From: Acuticoccus sediminis | GTDB taxonomy: Bacteria > Pseudomonadota > Alphaproteobacteria > Rhizobiales > Amorphaceae | Assembly: GCF_003258595.1 (NCBI RefSeq) | Contig: NZ_QHHQ01000004.1 | Location: forward strand, 62,001 to 126,000 | Reading direction: 5' to 3' | DNA length: 64,000 nucleotides | Part shown: positions 56,997-64,000 of the stretch, one piece after another | Layout of the letters: each line of letters starts with the position of its first letter | Position numbering within the stretch: the first letter of the stretch is position 1 | Translations under genes and position numbers: made by a program | The notes under the pieces: generated by a model | Database searches by the model: none | Seen by the model: only the letters and a program-made list of their open reading frames with translations | Told to the model about the DNA's origin: nothing

Positions 56997-59117
56997 TTAT
57001 TCCGCGGCTTCCTTCGGGATCTCTTCGCCGGTGTCCTGGTTCACGACCTTCATGGACAGGCGGACCTTGCCGCGCTCGTCGAAGCCCATGAGCTTGACCC
57101 AGACCTTCTGGCCTTCCTTGACGACGTCCGAGGACTTCTCGGGACGGCCATTGGTCATCTGCGAGATGTGGACGAGACCGTCGCGCGGGCCGAAGAAGTT
57201 CACGAAGGCGCCGAAGTCGACGACCTTCACGACCGTGCCCTCGTAGATCGCGCCGACCTCCGGCTCGGCGGTGATGCCGCGGATCCAGTTCAGCGCCGCC
57301 TTGATGGCCTTGCCGTCGGACGAGGCGATCTTGACGGTGCCGTCGTCGGAGATATCGACCTTGGCGCCGGTCTTCTCGACGATCTCGCGGATGACCTTGC
57401 CGCCGGAGCCGATGACTTCGCGGATCTTGTCGACCGGGATCTGGATGACCTCGATGCGCGGGGCGTACTCGCCGAGCTCCGCGCGCGCCTCGCCGATGGC
57501 CTTGCCCATCTCGCCGAGGATGTGGACACGGCCGTGCTTGGCCTGCTCGAGGGCGACCTTCATGATCTCCTCGGTGATGCCGTCGATCTTGATGTCCATC
57601 TGGAGAGACGTGACACCGTTCATCGAGCCGGCGACCTTGAAGTCCATGTCGCCGAGGTGGTCCTCGTCGCCCAGGATGTCGGACAGGACGGCGAACTTCT
57701 CGCCTTCCTTGATGAGGCCCATCGCGATGCCGGCGACGGGCGCCTTCAGCGGCACGCCGGCGTCCATGAGGGCGAGCGAGGAGCCGCAGACGGTCGCCAT
57801 CGAGGACGAGCCGTTCGACTCGGTGATCTCGGACACGACGCGCTTGGTGTACGGGAAGTCGTGCTGCGCGGGCAGCATCGGGTGGACGGCGCGCCAGGCG
57901 AGCTTGCCGTGGCCGATCTCGCGGCGGCCGGGCGAGCCCATGCGGCCCGTCTCGCCGACGGAGTACGGCGGGAAGTTGTAGTGAAGGAGGAAGGTCTCCT
58001 TCCGGGTGCCCTCGAGCAGGTCGACGAACTGCTCGTCGTCGCCGGTGCCGAGCGTGGCGACGACCAGCGCCTGCGTCTCACCGCGGGTGAAGAGGGCCGA
58101 GCCGTGGGCGCGCGGCAGGATGCCGACTTCGCAGGAGATCGGACGGACCGTCTTCAGGTCGCGGCCGTCGATGCGGGTGCCGGCGTCCAGGATCTGGCCG
58201 CGCACGATCGAGGCCTCGACCTTCTTGAAGACGTCGCCGGCCTGCTGCTTGGTCGGGGCGCCCTCGTCCTCGGTGACGAACTGGGCCATGACGCGGGCCT
58301 TGACCTCGTCGATCGCGGCGCGGCGCTCGCTCTTCTCCTTGATCGCGTAGGCCTTCTGCAGGTCGGCCTTGGCGAAGGCGGTGACCTTGTCGGTCAGCGC
58401 GCTGCGGTCTTCCGGCTGGAAGTCGCGCGGCTCCTTGGCGGCCTTCTCGGCGAGGCGGATGACCGCGTCGATCACCGGCTGGAAACCCTTGTGACCGAAC
58501 ATCACGGCGCCCAGCATGATCTCCTCGGAGAGCTCCTTGGCCTCCGACTCGACCATCAGCACGGCGTCGCCCGTACCCGCGACGATGAGGTCGAGGGCGG
58601 AGTCTTCCATCTGGTCGAGGGTCGGATTGAGGACGTACTCACCGTCGACGTAGCCGACGCGGGCGCCGCCGATCGGGCCCATGAAGGGAACGCCGGAGAT
58701 CGTCAGCGCGGCCGAGGCGGCGACCATCGCGACGACGTCGGGCTGCGTCTCGAGGTCATGCGCCAGGGTGGTGATGATGATCTGGGTGTCGTTCTTGTAG
58801 CCTTCGACGAAGAGCGGACGGATCGGCCGGTCGATCAGGCGGGAGGTCAGCGTCTCGTGCTCGGACGGACGGCCCTCGCGCTTGAAGTAGCCGCCGGGGA
58901 TCTTGCCCGCCGCGAACGCCTTCTCCTGGTAGTTCACCGTCAGCGGGAAGAAGTCGAACCCGGGCTTGGGCTCCTTCTCGGAGACGACGGTGGCGAGGAC
59001 GACGGTCTCGCCGTAGGTGGCGAGGACGGCGCCGTCGGCCTGACGGGCGATCTTGCCGGTCTCGAGCGTGAGCGTGCGACCGCCCCACTCAATGGATTCT
59101 CTTTGGATATCGAACAT
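56997..59117 (-). CDS. pnp: Polyribonucleotide nucleotidyltransferase (PNPase)
   Basis: A 706-residue PNPase of normal length. Two RNase PH domains ([33 protein letters not shown]; later [22 protein letters not shown]), then KH ([23 protein letters not shown]) and S1 ([31 protein letters not shown]) domains. It degrades RNA 3'-5' with phosphate and is a degradosome component. ATG 59117 is preferred over longer in-frame starts because it gives the canonical [13 protein letters not shown]. It lies downstream of rpsO. Confidence 0.97.
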   Translation of the reverse strand: MFDIQRESIEWGGRTLTLETGKIARQADGAVLATYGETVVLATVVSEKEPKPGFDFFPLTVNYQEKAFAAGKIPGGYFKREGRPSEHETLTSRLIDRPIRPLFVEGYKNDTQIIITTLAHDLETQPDVVAMVAASAALTISGVPFMGPIGGARVGYVDGEYVLNPTLDQMEDSALDLIVAGTGDAVLMVESEAKELSEEIMLGAVMFGHKGFQPVIDAVIRLAEKAAKEPRDFQPEDRSALTDKVTAFAKADLQKAYAIKEKSERRAAIDEVKARVMAQFVTEDEGAPTKQQAGDVFKKVEASIVRGQILDAGTRIDGRDLKTVRPISCEVGILPRAHGSALFTRGETQALVVATLGTGDDEQFVDLLEGTRKETFLLHYNFPPYSVGETGRMGSPGRREIGHGKLAWRAVHPMLPAQHDFPYTKRVVSEITESNGSSSMATVCGSSLALMDAGVPLKAPVAGIAMGLIKEGEKFAVLSDILGDEDHLGDMDFKVAGSMNGVTSLQMDIKIDGITEEIMKVALEQAKHGRVHILGEMGKAIGEARAELGEYAPRIEVIQIPVDKIREVIGSGGKVIREIVEKTGAKVDISDDGTVKIASSDGKAIKAALNWIRGITAEPEVGAIYEGTVVKVVDFGAFVNFFGPRDGLVHISQMTNGRPEKSSDVVKEGQKVWVKLMGFDERGKVRLSMKVVNQDTGEEIPKEAAE

Positions 59118-59497
59118 ATTTTCTTGCCTTTCATGCGGACGGCACCGGCGGGCAAGACGGCGGGACGCTGCTCCCCGGAGGGTCCCCGGCGGACGATCCG
59201 CGAGGGTCACAGCGGCCGGCAATCCTGCCCCACGACAGCGCCAGTGACCACGGACGGTGCGCCCATGGCCGGTTCGCGGCCCTTGGGCCGCGTCGTTCGG
59301 GCGGCCCCTACGGCCGCCTGGGTCGGGCACGATGCGCCAGTCGACGGGGCGCAAGGTGCTTCGCTCGGAACGGCGCGGTGTGCGCCACGGATCGGGAGCA
59401 CCGTGGCCGGTCCGGCCGTCGGGTGCGCCCCTTCAGGTACGACGCGCCGGAACCGGAGGTCCGACGCGAAAGGCCGCCCGAAGGCGGCCCGAACACG
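59118..59497. other. 380-base rpsO-pnp intergenic region
   Basis: No gene. It contains the rpsO terminator (listed separately). The remaining GC-rich sequence probably includes the pnp leader, which in enterobacteria is a site of RNase III and PNPase autocontrol; no specific site was identified. Confidence 0.6.
59466..59490 (-). terminator. Terminator downstream of rpsO
   Basis: On the minus strand GGCCGCC-TTCG-GGCGGCC forms a 7-base stem with a stable UUCG tetraloop, followed by TTTCG. It lies 8 bases after the rpsO stop and may be partial, allowing read-through into pnp. Confidence 0.75.
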
Positions 59498-59767
59498 TCA
59501 GCGGCGCAGGCCGAGACGCTGAATGATCGACTGGTAGCGCGCGACGTCCTTGCCCTTCACGTAGTCGAGCAGGTGGCGGCGCTGGGAGACGAGCTTCAGG
59601 AGACCACGACGCGAGTGGTTGTCCTTCGCGTGGGTCTTGAAGTGACCGGTGAGGTTGTTGATCCGCTCGGTCAGGAGCGCGATCTGGACCTCGGGCGAAC
59701 CGGTGTCGTTCTCTTTGGTGGCGTACTCTTTGATGAGCTCCTGGCGGCGCTCTGCGGTAATCGACAT
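59498..59767 (-). CDS. rpsO: Ribosomal protein S15
   Basis: An 89-residue S15, the exact bacterial length. Diagnostic segments: [70 protein letters not shown] and [12 protein letters not shown]. It binds 16S rRNA at the central domain early in 30S assembly. It is transcribed leftward; the small exported SH3-like gene lies between it and truB. Confidence 0.98.
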   Translation of the reverse strand: MSITAERRQELIKEYATKENDTGSPEVQIALLTERINNLTGHFKTHAKDNHSRRGLLKLVSQRRHLLDYVKGKDVARYQSIIQRLGLRR

Positions 59768-59937
59768 CGGTGTCTCCTACTCTCGAGGTGATGCGCGGCG
59801 AGCCGGGATGTCGTCCAGCAAGCGCGCGGAAGCGTCGTCTTTAAGGGTACGCGCGCTCGTTGGCAACGTGACGTTTGTCCGTGCCGCCGCGCGTTCCGTC
59901 GTACGTCCCCGAACATGGGGTCGGGCAGCGCCCACTT

Positions 59938-60276
59938 TTAGAGGCAGCGGAGCCCGCTTGTTCGCACCCAGCCGTAGTAAATGCTGGAGCCGGGCGCCGC
60001 AAGACGGACCCACAGATCCGCGATGGGATCGTAGGGAACGTCGAGGATCTCGACCGCGATCCCGCGGGGCAGCGTGCCGATGGTCGTCGTGCGCGGCGCG
60101 CGGCTGTACTGGATCGGCATGCCGAGGATGCACGCGTAGGCGCTCGGCGCCGGCGCGGGCAGGATGACGATGGGCCGGTCGAGATCGGCGGCGACCGCCG
60201 CGACCGGCACGACGGCGACGAGAACGGACGCGACGAGAAGCGGGGCGGCGGGAAGGAGAGCGGCGAGACCGCGCAT
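59938..60276 (-). CDS. Small exported SH3-like protein between truB and rpsO
   Basis: A 112-residue protein. A signal peptide runs to about residue 30 (VVPVAAVAA|DLD). The mature chain has two Cys (AYACILG and GLRCL) and a bacterial SH3-like strand pattern: TTTIGTLPRGIAVEILDVPYDPIADLWVRLA, ending YYGWVRTSGL. Such domains bind cell-wall peptides or act as periplasmic adaptors. It interrupts the usual truB-rpsO adjacency. It may be transcribed with rpsO. Confidence 0.7.
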   Translation of the reverse strand: MRGLAALLPAAPLLVASVLVAVVPVAAVAADLDRPIVILPAPAPSAYACILGMPIQYSRAPRTTTIGTLPRGIAVEILDVPYDPIADLWVRLAAPGSSIYYGWVRTSGLRCL

Positions 60277-60469
60277 GAGCTGGCTCCGGGCTGGCGACAG
60301 GGTTGCCCGCCGCGCCGGCCCACGCCCGCCCGGGCTCGGGGCCCGTTCCGCGAGTGCCCGCAGGCGTGGGTGCCCGACGCATCGGGGCGCCGGGAGCCTA
60401 CGCCCGCCGTCTTGGCCGAAGGTGCGCTCGGCACCTCCGCCCTCTCCTCGTCCGTCCCGTCATAGGGCG

Positions 60470-60496
60470 CGTCGCGGCCGGAAAGCGGTCGCGACG
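60470..60496 (-). terminator. Strong hairpin after truB
   Basis: CGTCGCGGCCG (60470-60480) pairs with CGGTCGCGACG (60486-60496) with one G-T pair and a GAAAG loop. It sits 14 bases after the truB stop. No T-run, so termination efficiency is uncertain. The rest of the gap to the SH3-like gene shows nothing else. Confidence 0.5.
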
Positions 60497-60509
60497 GCCC
60501 GATCCGGGA

Positions 60510-61604
60510 TCAGTCGTCGAACTCGCTCACCGCGGCGCGGGGCTCCGGAGCCTCGGCGCGCTCGGACGGCGCCACGATCGGCACCGTGATCCGGCGGCGC
60601 GGGGCGCGGAACACGCGGACCGGGCGCAGCTCGCCCGCCTGCGCACGGCAGAGGGCGACGAGCTTGCCCCCCTCGCGGGCGCAGATCTCGCTGTCCTCCG
60701 CCAGCATCGGGTCGCCGGGGCGCAGGAGCGCGCCCTGCCCGCGGCGCAGACGGCCGGCGGCGTTCCGGTCGACGTCCATCTCCGGCAGGCCGAGGAGCGC
60801 GTCGGCGGGGTCGCGCAGCACCGCCTCGATAGCAGCCTGCGGGTCGACCGCCCGCTCACGCAGCGCGTCGAGCGTGATCATGTCCTCCTCGCGGAACGGA
60901 CCGACGCGCGTGCGGCGCAATGCCGTGACGTGCGCGCAGGTGCCAAGCGCCTCGCCCAGATCGCGGGCGATCGAGCGAACGTAGGTGCCCTTGCCGCAGT
61001 CGGCGACGAGCGTCACCTCGTCCTCGGTCGGATCGCCGACGATGACGAGGCGCGTGACGGTGACGACACGCGGCTTCAGCTCGACCACGGTGCCCTCGCG
61101 GGCGAGGTCGTAGGCGCGCTGGCCGTCGACCTTCACGGCGGAGTAGCGCGGCGGCACCTGGCTGATCTCGCCGACGAATCGGGGCAGCATCGCCTCGATC
61201 TGGTCGCGCGTCGGGCGCACGTCGGAGGTGGCGATCACGTCGCCCTCGGTGTCGTCGGTGGCCGTCGCGGCGCCCCAGCGGACCGTGAACTGGTAGCTCT
61301 TCGCACCATCCACGACGTAGGGCACCGTCTTCGTCGCCTCACCGAACGCGAGCGGCAGCAGGCCGGTCGCGATGGGGTCGAGGGTGCCCGCGTGGCCGGC
61401 CTTCTCGGGATTGAAGAGCCGCTTCACCGCCGACAGCGCCTGCGTGGAGGTCAGACCCGACGGCTTGTCGAGGACGATCCATCCGTCGAGCTGATTCTTC
61501 GGCTTGCCACGGCGGCGCTGGCCCTTACCGCGCGACCTCTGCGGCGCCGGAGCTTGCTCGCGCTCCAGGTCGAATGTCCGCACGCGGTTTGTCTCCCATC
61601 TCAT
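60510..61604 (-). CDS. truB: tRNA pseudouridine-55 synthase
   Basis: A 364-residue TruB. Catalytic Asp76 lies in KAGHAGTLDPIATGLL; DGWIVLDKPSGLTS, PPRYSAVKVDGQRAYDLAREG and CGKGTYVRSIARDLGEALG are further family blocks. It makes psi55 in the tRNA T-arm. It is longer than the E. coli protein because of a basic, Arg/Lys-rich N terminus (about 40 residues) and a C-terminal PUA-like extension. It starts 12 bases after rbfA. Confidence 0.95.
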   Translation of the reverse strand: MRWETNRVRTFDLEREQAPAPQRSRGKGQRRRGKPKNQLDGWIVLDKPSGLTSTQALSAVKRLFNPEKAGHAGTLDPIATGLLPLAFGEATKTVPYVVDGAKSYQFTVRWGAATATDDTEGDVIATSDVRPTRDQIEAMLPRFVGEISQVPPRYSAVKVDGQRAYDLAREGTVVELKPRVVTVTRLVIVGDPTEDEVTLVADCGKGTYVRSIARDLGEALGTCAHVTALRRTRVGPFREEDMITLDALRERAVDPQAAIEAVLRDPADALLGLPEMDVDRNAAGRLRRGQGALLRPGDPMLAEDSEICAREGGKLVALCRAQAGELRPVRVFRAPRRRITVPIVAPSERAEAPEPRAAVSEFDD

Positions 61605-61616
61605 CTTCGGTGTCGC

Positions 61617-62105
61617 TCACTCGTTATTGTCGCCGCGGGGATGGTCGGCGGGTGTCCCCTCGCCCGGACCGGGGACGCGGCGCTCGGCCTCGTCGGTTCC
61701 GTCCTCGGGCTTGTCCTCGTGCTCGATGTCGGCCGCCACGGAGGGATCGTGCAGCGCCTCGCGCATGCGGTCGTCGTCGTCGAATCGGGTGTCGAGCCGG
61801 AAGCGCAGCTCGGGCATGTACTTAAGCTGACGGATCTGGCGCGAGAGCTGCCCGCGCAACGGCTTGGCCTGGCGCGCCAGCGCCTTCACGATCAGCTCCG
61901 CGTTCATCCCGCCGAGCGGCATGACGTAGACGGTCGCGATCTTGAGGTCGGCCGACATCCTCACCTCGGGCACCGTGATGGGTTGCCGGTCGAGGTCGGG
62001 ATCGTAGGTGCCTCCGCGCATCAAAATGTCGGAGAGCGCGTGGCGGACGAGCTCGCCCACGCGCAATTGGCGTTGTGATTGCATTTTGGTCGTCACTTTG
62101 TCCAA
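61617..62105 (-). CDS. rbfA: Ribosome-binding factor A
   Basis: A 162-residue RbfA. The KH-like core has QLRVGELVRHALSDIL, ITVPEVRMSADLKIATVYVMPLGG and LRGQLSRQIRQLKYMPELRFRLDTRFDDDDRM. It assists maturation of the 30S 5' end of 16S rRNA, particularly in the cold. An acidic C-terminal tail follows. It lies between infB and truB, the conserved order. Confidence 0.96.
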   Translation of the reverse strand: MDKVTTKMQSQRQLRVGELVRHALSDILMRGGTYDPDLDRQPITVPEVRMSADLKIATVYVMPLGGMNAELIVKALARQAKPLRGQLSRQIRQLKYMPELRFRLDTRFDDDDRMREALHDPSVAADIEHEDKPEDGTDEAERRVPGPGEGTPADHPRGDNNE

Positions 62106-62171
62106 GCCGGAGTCGGACCGGCAAGATTCTCACGCGCGCGGCCTGGCCGCACGGACTCATATAGTCATCCG

Positions 62172-62202
62172 AAAAGAACGATGCCCGCAGTAAACTACGG
62201 GC
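62172..62202 (-). terminator. Candidate terminator between infB and rbfA
   Basis: On the minus strand GCCCGTAG-TTTA-CTGCGGGC forms an 8-base stem (one G-U) followed by ATCGTTCTTTTC. It lies about 87 bases after the infB stop. Read-through or a promoter for rbfA would be needed to express the downstream genes. Confidence 0.65.
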
Positions 62203-62288
62203 GACCGTTTCTCATTCCGACCACCGCCGCGGCGGTGTGGCCGGGGTGGGGTCGCCCCGCCGCTCGGCGAGGCGCGCCGGGTGAAGCG

Positions 62289-64000
62289 TTACGCCAGCGT
62301 ACGCTCCACCTCCTCCACTCGGAAGCACTCGATGACATCGCCTTCGCGGATGTCCTCGTACCTCTCGAAAGCCATGCCGCATTCCTGACCGGCCTGGACT
62401 TCCTTCACTTCGTCCTTGAAGCGCTTGAGCGTCTTCAGCATGCCCTCGTGGATCACGACGTTGTCGCGCAGGAGGCGCACGCCGGCACCACGCTCGACCA
62501 TGCCTTCCGTGACCCGGCAACCCGCGACCTTGCCGACCTTCGTGATGTTGAAGACCTGCAGGATCTCCGCGTAGCCGATGAAGGTCTCGCGGCGTTCCGG
62601 CGCAAGCATGCCGGACATCGCTTCCTTCACGTCGTCGATCAGGTTGTAGATGATCGAGTAGTAGCGGATCTCGACGCCAGCCCGATCGGCCGCCTCCCGC
62701 GCCTGCTTGTTGGCGCGGACGTTGAAGCCGATGATGATGCCGCCGGTGGCCGCAGCGAGGGTCACGTCCGACTCGGTGATGGCGCCGACGCCCTGGTGCA
62801 GGACACGGGCGGCCACCTCGTCGGTGTTGAGCTTCTCGAGCGCGCCGACGATGGCCTCGGCCGAGCCCTGCACGTCCGCCTTGAGGACGAGCGGGAACTC
62901 CGACAGCCCCTGCGACTGCAGGTTCGTCATCATCTGCTCGAGCGACATCGCCGTCGACGGGGCGGCGGACGCCTCCCGCTTCAGGCGGTCGCGGTACTCG
63001 GTGATCTCACGGGCGCGCTGCTCGGACTCGACGACCACGAACTGGTCGCCGGCTTCCGGCGTGCCGTTGAGGCCGAGAACCTCGACCGGCATGGACGGGC
63101 CGGCTTCCTTGACCCGCTCGCCCTGGTCGGTGACGAGCGCGCGGACCTTGCCCCACTCGGTGCCGGCGACGAGGATGTCGCCCACCTTGAGCGTGCCCTG
63201 CTGGACGAGGCAGGTCGCGACCGAGCCGCGGCCCTTGTCAAGCTGCGCCTCGACGACGACGCCCTGGGCCTCGCGGTCGGGGTTGGCCTTCAGCTCGAGG
63301 ATTTCGGCCTGCAGCAGACAGGCGTTGAGGAGATCCTCGAGGCCCTGCCCGGTGTGCGCCGAAACCTCGACGTCCTGCACGTCACCCGACAGGCTCTCGA
63401 CGACGACGTCGTACTGGAGCAGGTCGGTGCGCACGCGCTGCGGATCCGCGGCCGGCTTGTCCACCTTGTTGATGGCGACGATCATCGGAACGCCGGCAGC
63501 CTTCGCGTGGCTGATGGCTTCCTGCGTCTGCGGCATCACGCCGTCGTCAGCCGCCACCACGAGGATGACGATGTCCGTCGCCTTGGCGCCGCGGGCGCGC
63601 ATCGCGGTGAACGCGGCGTGGCCCGGGGTGTCGAGGAACGTCACCTTGCCGGCGCCGATATCGACCTGATAGGCGCCGATGTGCTGGGTGATGCCACCGG
63701 CCTCGCCCTGCACGACGTTGGCCTTGCGGATCGCGTCCAGCAGGCTGGTCTTGCCGTGGTCGACGTGGCCCATGATGGTGACGACCGGCGGACGCGGGAT
63801 CGCGTTCTCGGTGTCGATGTCGCGTTCCTCGAAGAGGCCCTCTTCGACGTCCGCTTCGGAGACGCGCTTCACGGTGTGGCCGAACTCCGTCACCACCAGC
63901 TCCGCCGTCTCGGCGTCGATGATGTCGGTGATCTTGTGCATCTGCCCCTCTTTCATGAGGAGCTTGATGACGTCCACACCACGTTCGGACATGCGGGCCG
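62289..64000 (-). CDS. infB: Translation initiation factor IF-2, C-terminal part
   Basis: The last 570 or so codons of IF-2; the N-terminal region lies past the window edge. The IF-2N end ([16 protein letters not shown]), the G domain ([28 protein letters not shown]), domain II and the C-terminal initiator-tRNA domain ([32 protein letters not shown], ending [25 protein letters not shown]) are visible. It is a GTPase that positions fMet-tRNA on the 30S subunit. The nusA gene is expected upstream, outside the window. Confidence 0.97.
   Translation of the reverse strand, partial: ARMSERGVDVIKLLMKEGQMHKITDIIDAETAELVVTEFGHTVKRVSEADVEEGLFEERDIDTENAIPRPPVVTIMGHVDHGKTSLLDAIRKANVVQGEAGGITQHIGAYQVDIGAGKVTFLDTPGHAAFTAMRARGAKATDIVILVVAADDGVMPQTQEAISHAKAAGVPMIVAINKVDKPAADPQRVRTDLLQYDVVVESLSGDVQDVEVSAHTGQGLEDLLNACLLQAEILELKANPDREAQGVVVEAQLDKGRGSVATCLVQQGTLKVGDILVAGTEWGKVRALVTDQGERVKEAGPSMPVEVLGLNGTPEAGDQFVVVESEQRAREITEYRDRLKREASAAPSTAMSLEQMMTNLQSQGLSEFPLVLKADVQGSAEAIVGALEKLNTDEVAARVLHQGVGAITESDVTLAAATGGIIIGFNVRANKQAREAADRAGVEIRYYSIIYNLIDDVKEAMSGMLAPERRETFIGYAEILQVFNITKVGKVAGCRVTEGMVERGAGVRLLRDNVVIHEGMLKTLKRFKDEVKEVQAGQECGMAFERYEDIREGDVIECFRVEEVERTLA

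Noticed and set aside
56778-59522. A 914-codon open frame on the plus strand opposite pnp
   Set aside because: Composition is Arg/Asp/Gly/Leu/Val-rich and repetitive, as expected for the complement of a high-GC gene. pnp on the minus strand is unambiguous.

Overview
The window is high-GC, gene-dense DNA from a heterotrophic alphaproteobacterium, most likely of the order Hyphomicrobiales. The evidence is the infB-rbfA-truB-rpsO-pnp order, leucine-degradation genes beside a HAAT-type ABC importer, two TRAP transporters, a split glycine dehydrogenase behind a tandem glycine riboswitch, and many 4-base start/stop overlaps. Genus cannot be fixed from sequence alone. No insertion sequence, prophage, CRISPR array or rRNA was seen; there is one tRNA (Glu, CTC).

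Region 1 (1-12.6 kb): a leftward operon tetR-ivd-mccB-hypothetical-mccA (leucine/isovalerate catabolism) diverges from a rightward cluster livG-acyl-CoA ligase-livH-livM-livK-livF-PaaK-like ligase, which would import an organic acid or amino acid and activate it with CoA. Region 2 (13.0-20.7 kb): a six-gene signalling operon built around KaiB and KaiC. It has a membrane PAS histidine kinase, a CheY-like response regulator, a protein with a degenerate receiver followed by a domain resembling the KaiA C-terminal/RsbU N-terminal fold, KaiB, KaiC with conserved phosphosites, and a receiver-PAS-kinase-receiver hybrid. This is the most notable system here, because purple-bacterial Kai systems are generally described as lacking KaiA. 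Region 3 (20.8-25.1 kb): gpmI, an orphan RND-type adaptor, two small envelope proteins and tRNA-Glu.

Region 4 (25.5-30.4 kb): TRAP transporter 1, an aldo/keto reductase and a divergent LysR regulator. Region 5 (30.6-38.6 kb): a leftward glycine-cleavage operon gcvT-gcvH-NUDIX-SnoaL-gcvP1-DinB-gcvP2 behind a tandem glycine riboswitch, preceded by nitronate monooxygenase and a MaoC-type hydratase. Region 6 (38.9-52.0 kb): a CaiB/BaiF CoA-transferase, then a leftward block (TRAP transporter 2, FAD-linked 2-hydroxyacid dehydrogenase, RraA-type aldolase, divergent 2-oxoglutarate dehydrogenase E1-like protein) facing a rightward block (atypical SDR, methylsuccinyl-CoA dehydrogenase-like protein, 2-methylfumaryl-CoA isomerase-like protein). 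Together these suggest a C5/C6 dicarboxylate route through mesaconyl-CoA to central metabolism.

Region 7 (52.2-56.8 kb): three exported proteins (Ntn hydrolase, small hypothetical, metallo-beta-lactamase fold) and a lower-GC PD-(D/E)XK nuclease-like gene that looks acquired. Region 8 (57-64 kb): the conserved translation/RNA-decay block pnp, rpsO, truB, rbfA and infB (cut by the window end), read leftward, with a small SH3-like exported protein inserted between rpsO and truB.
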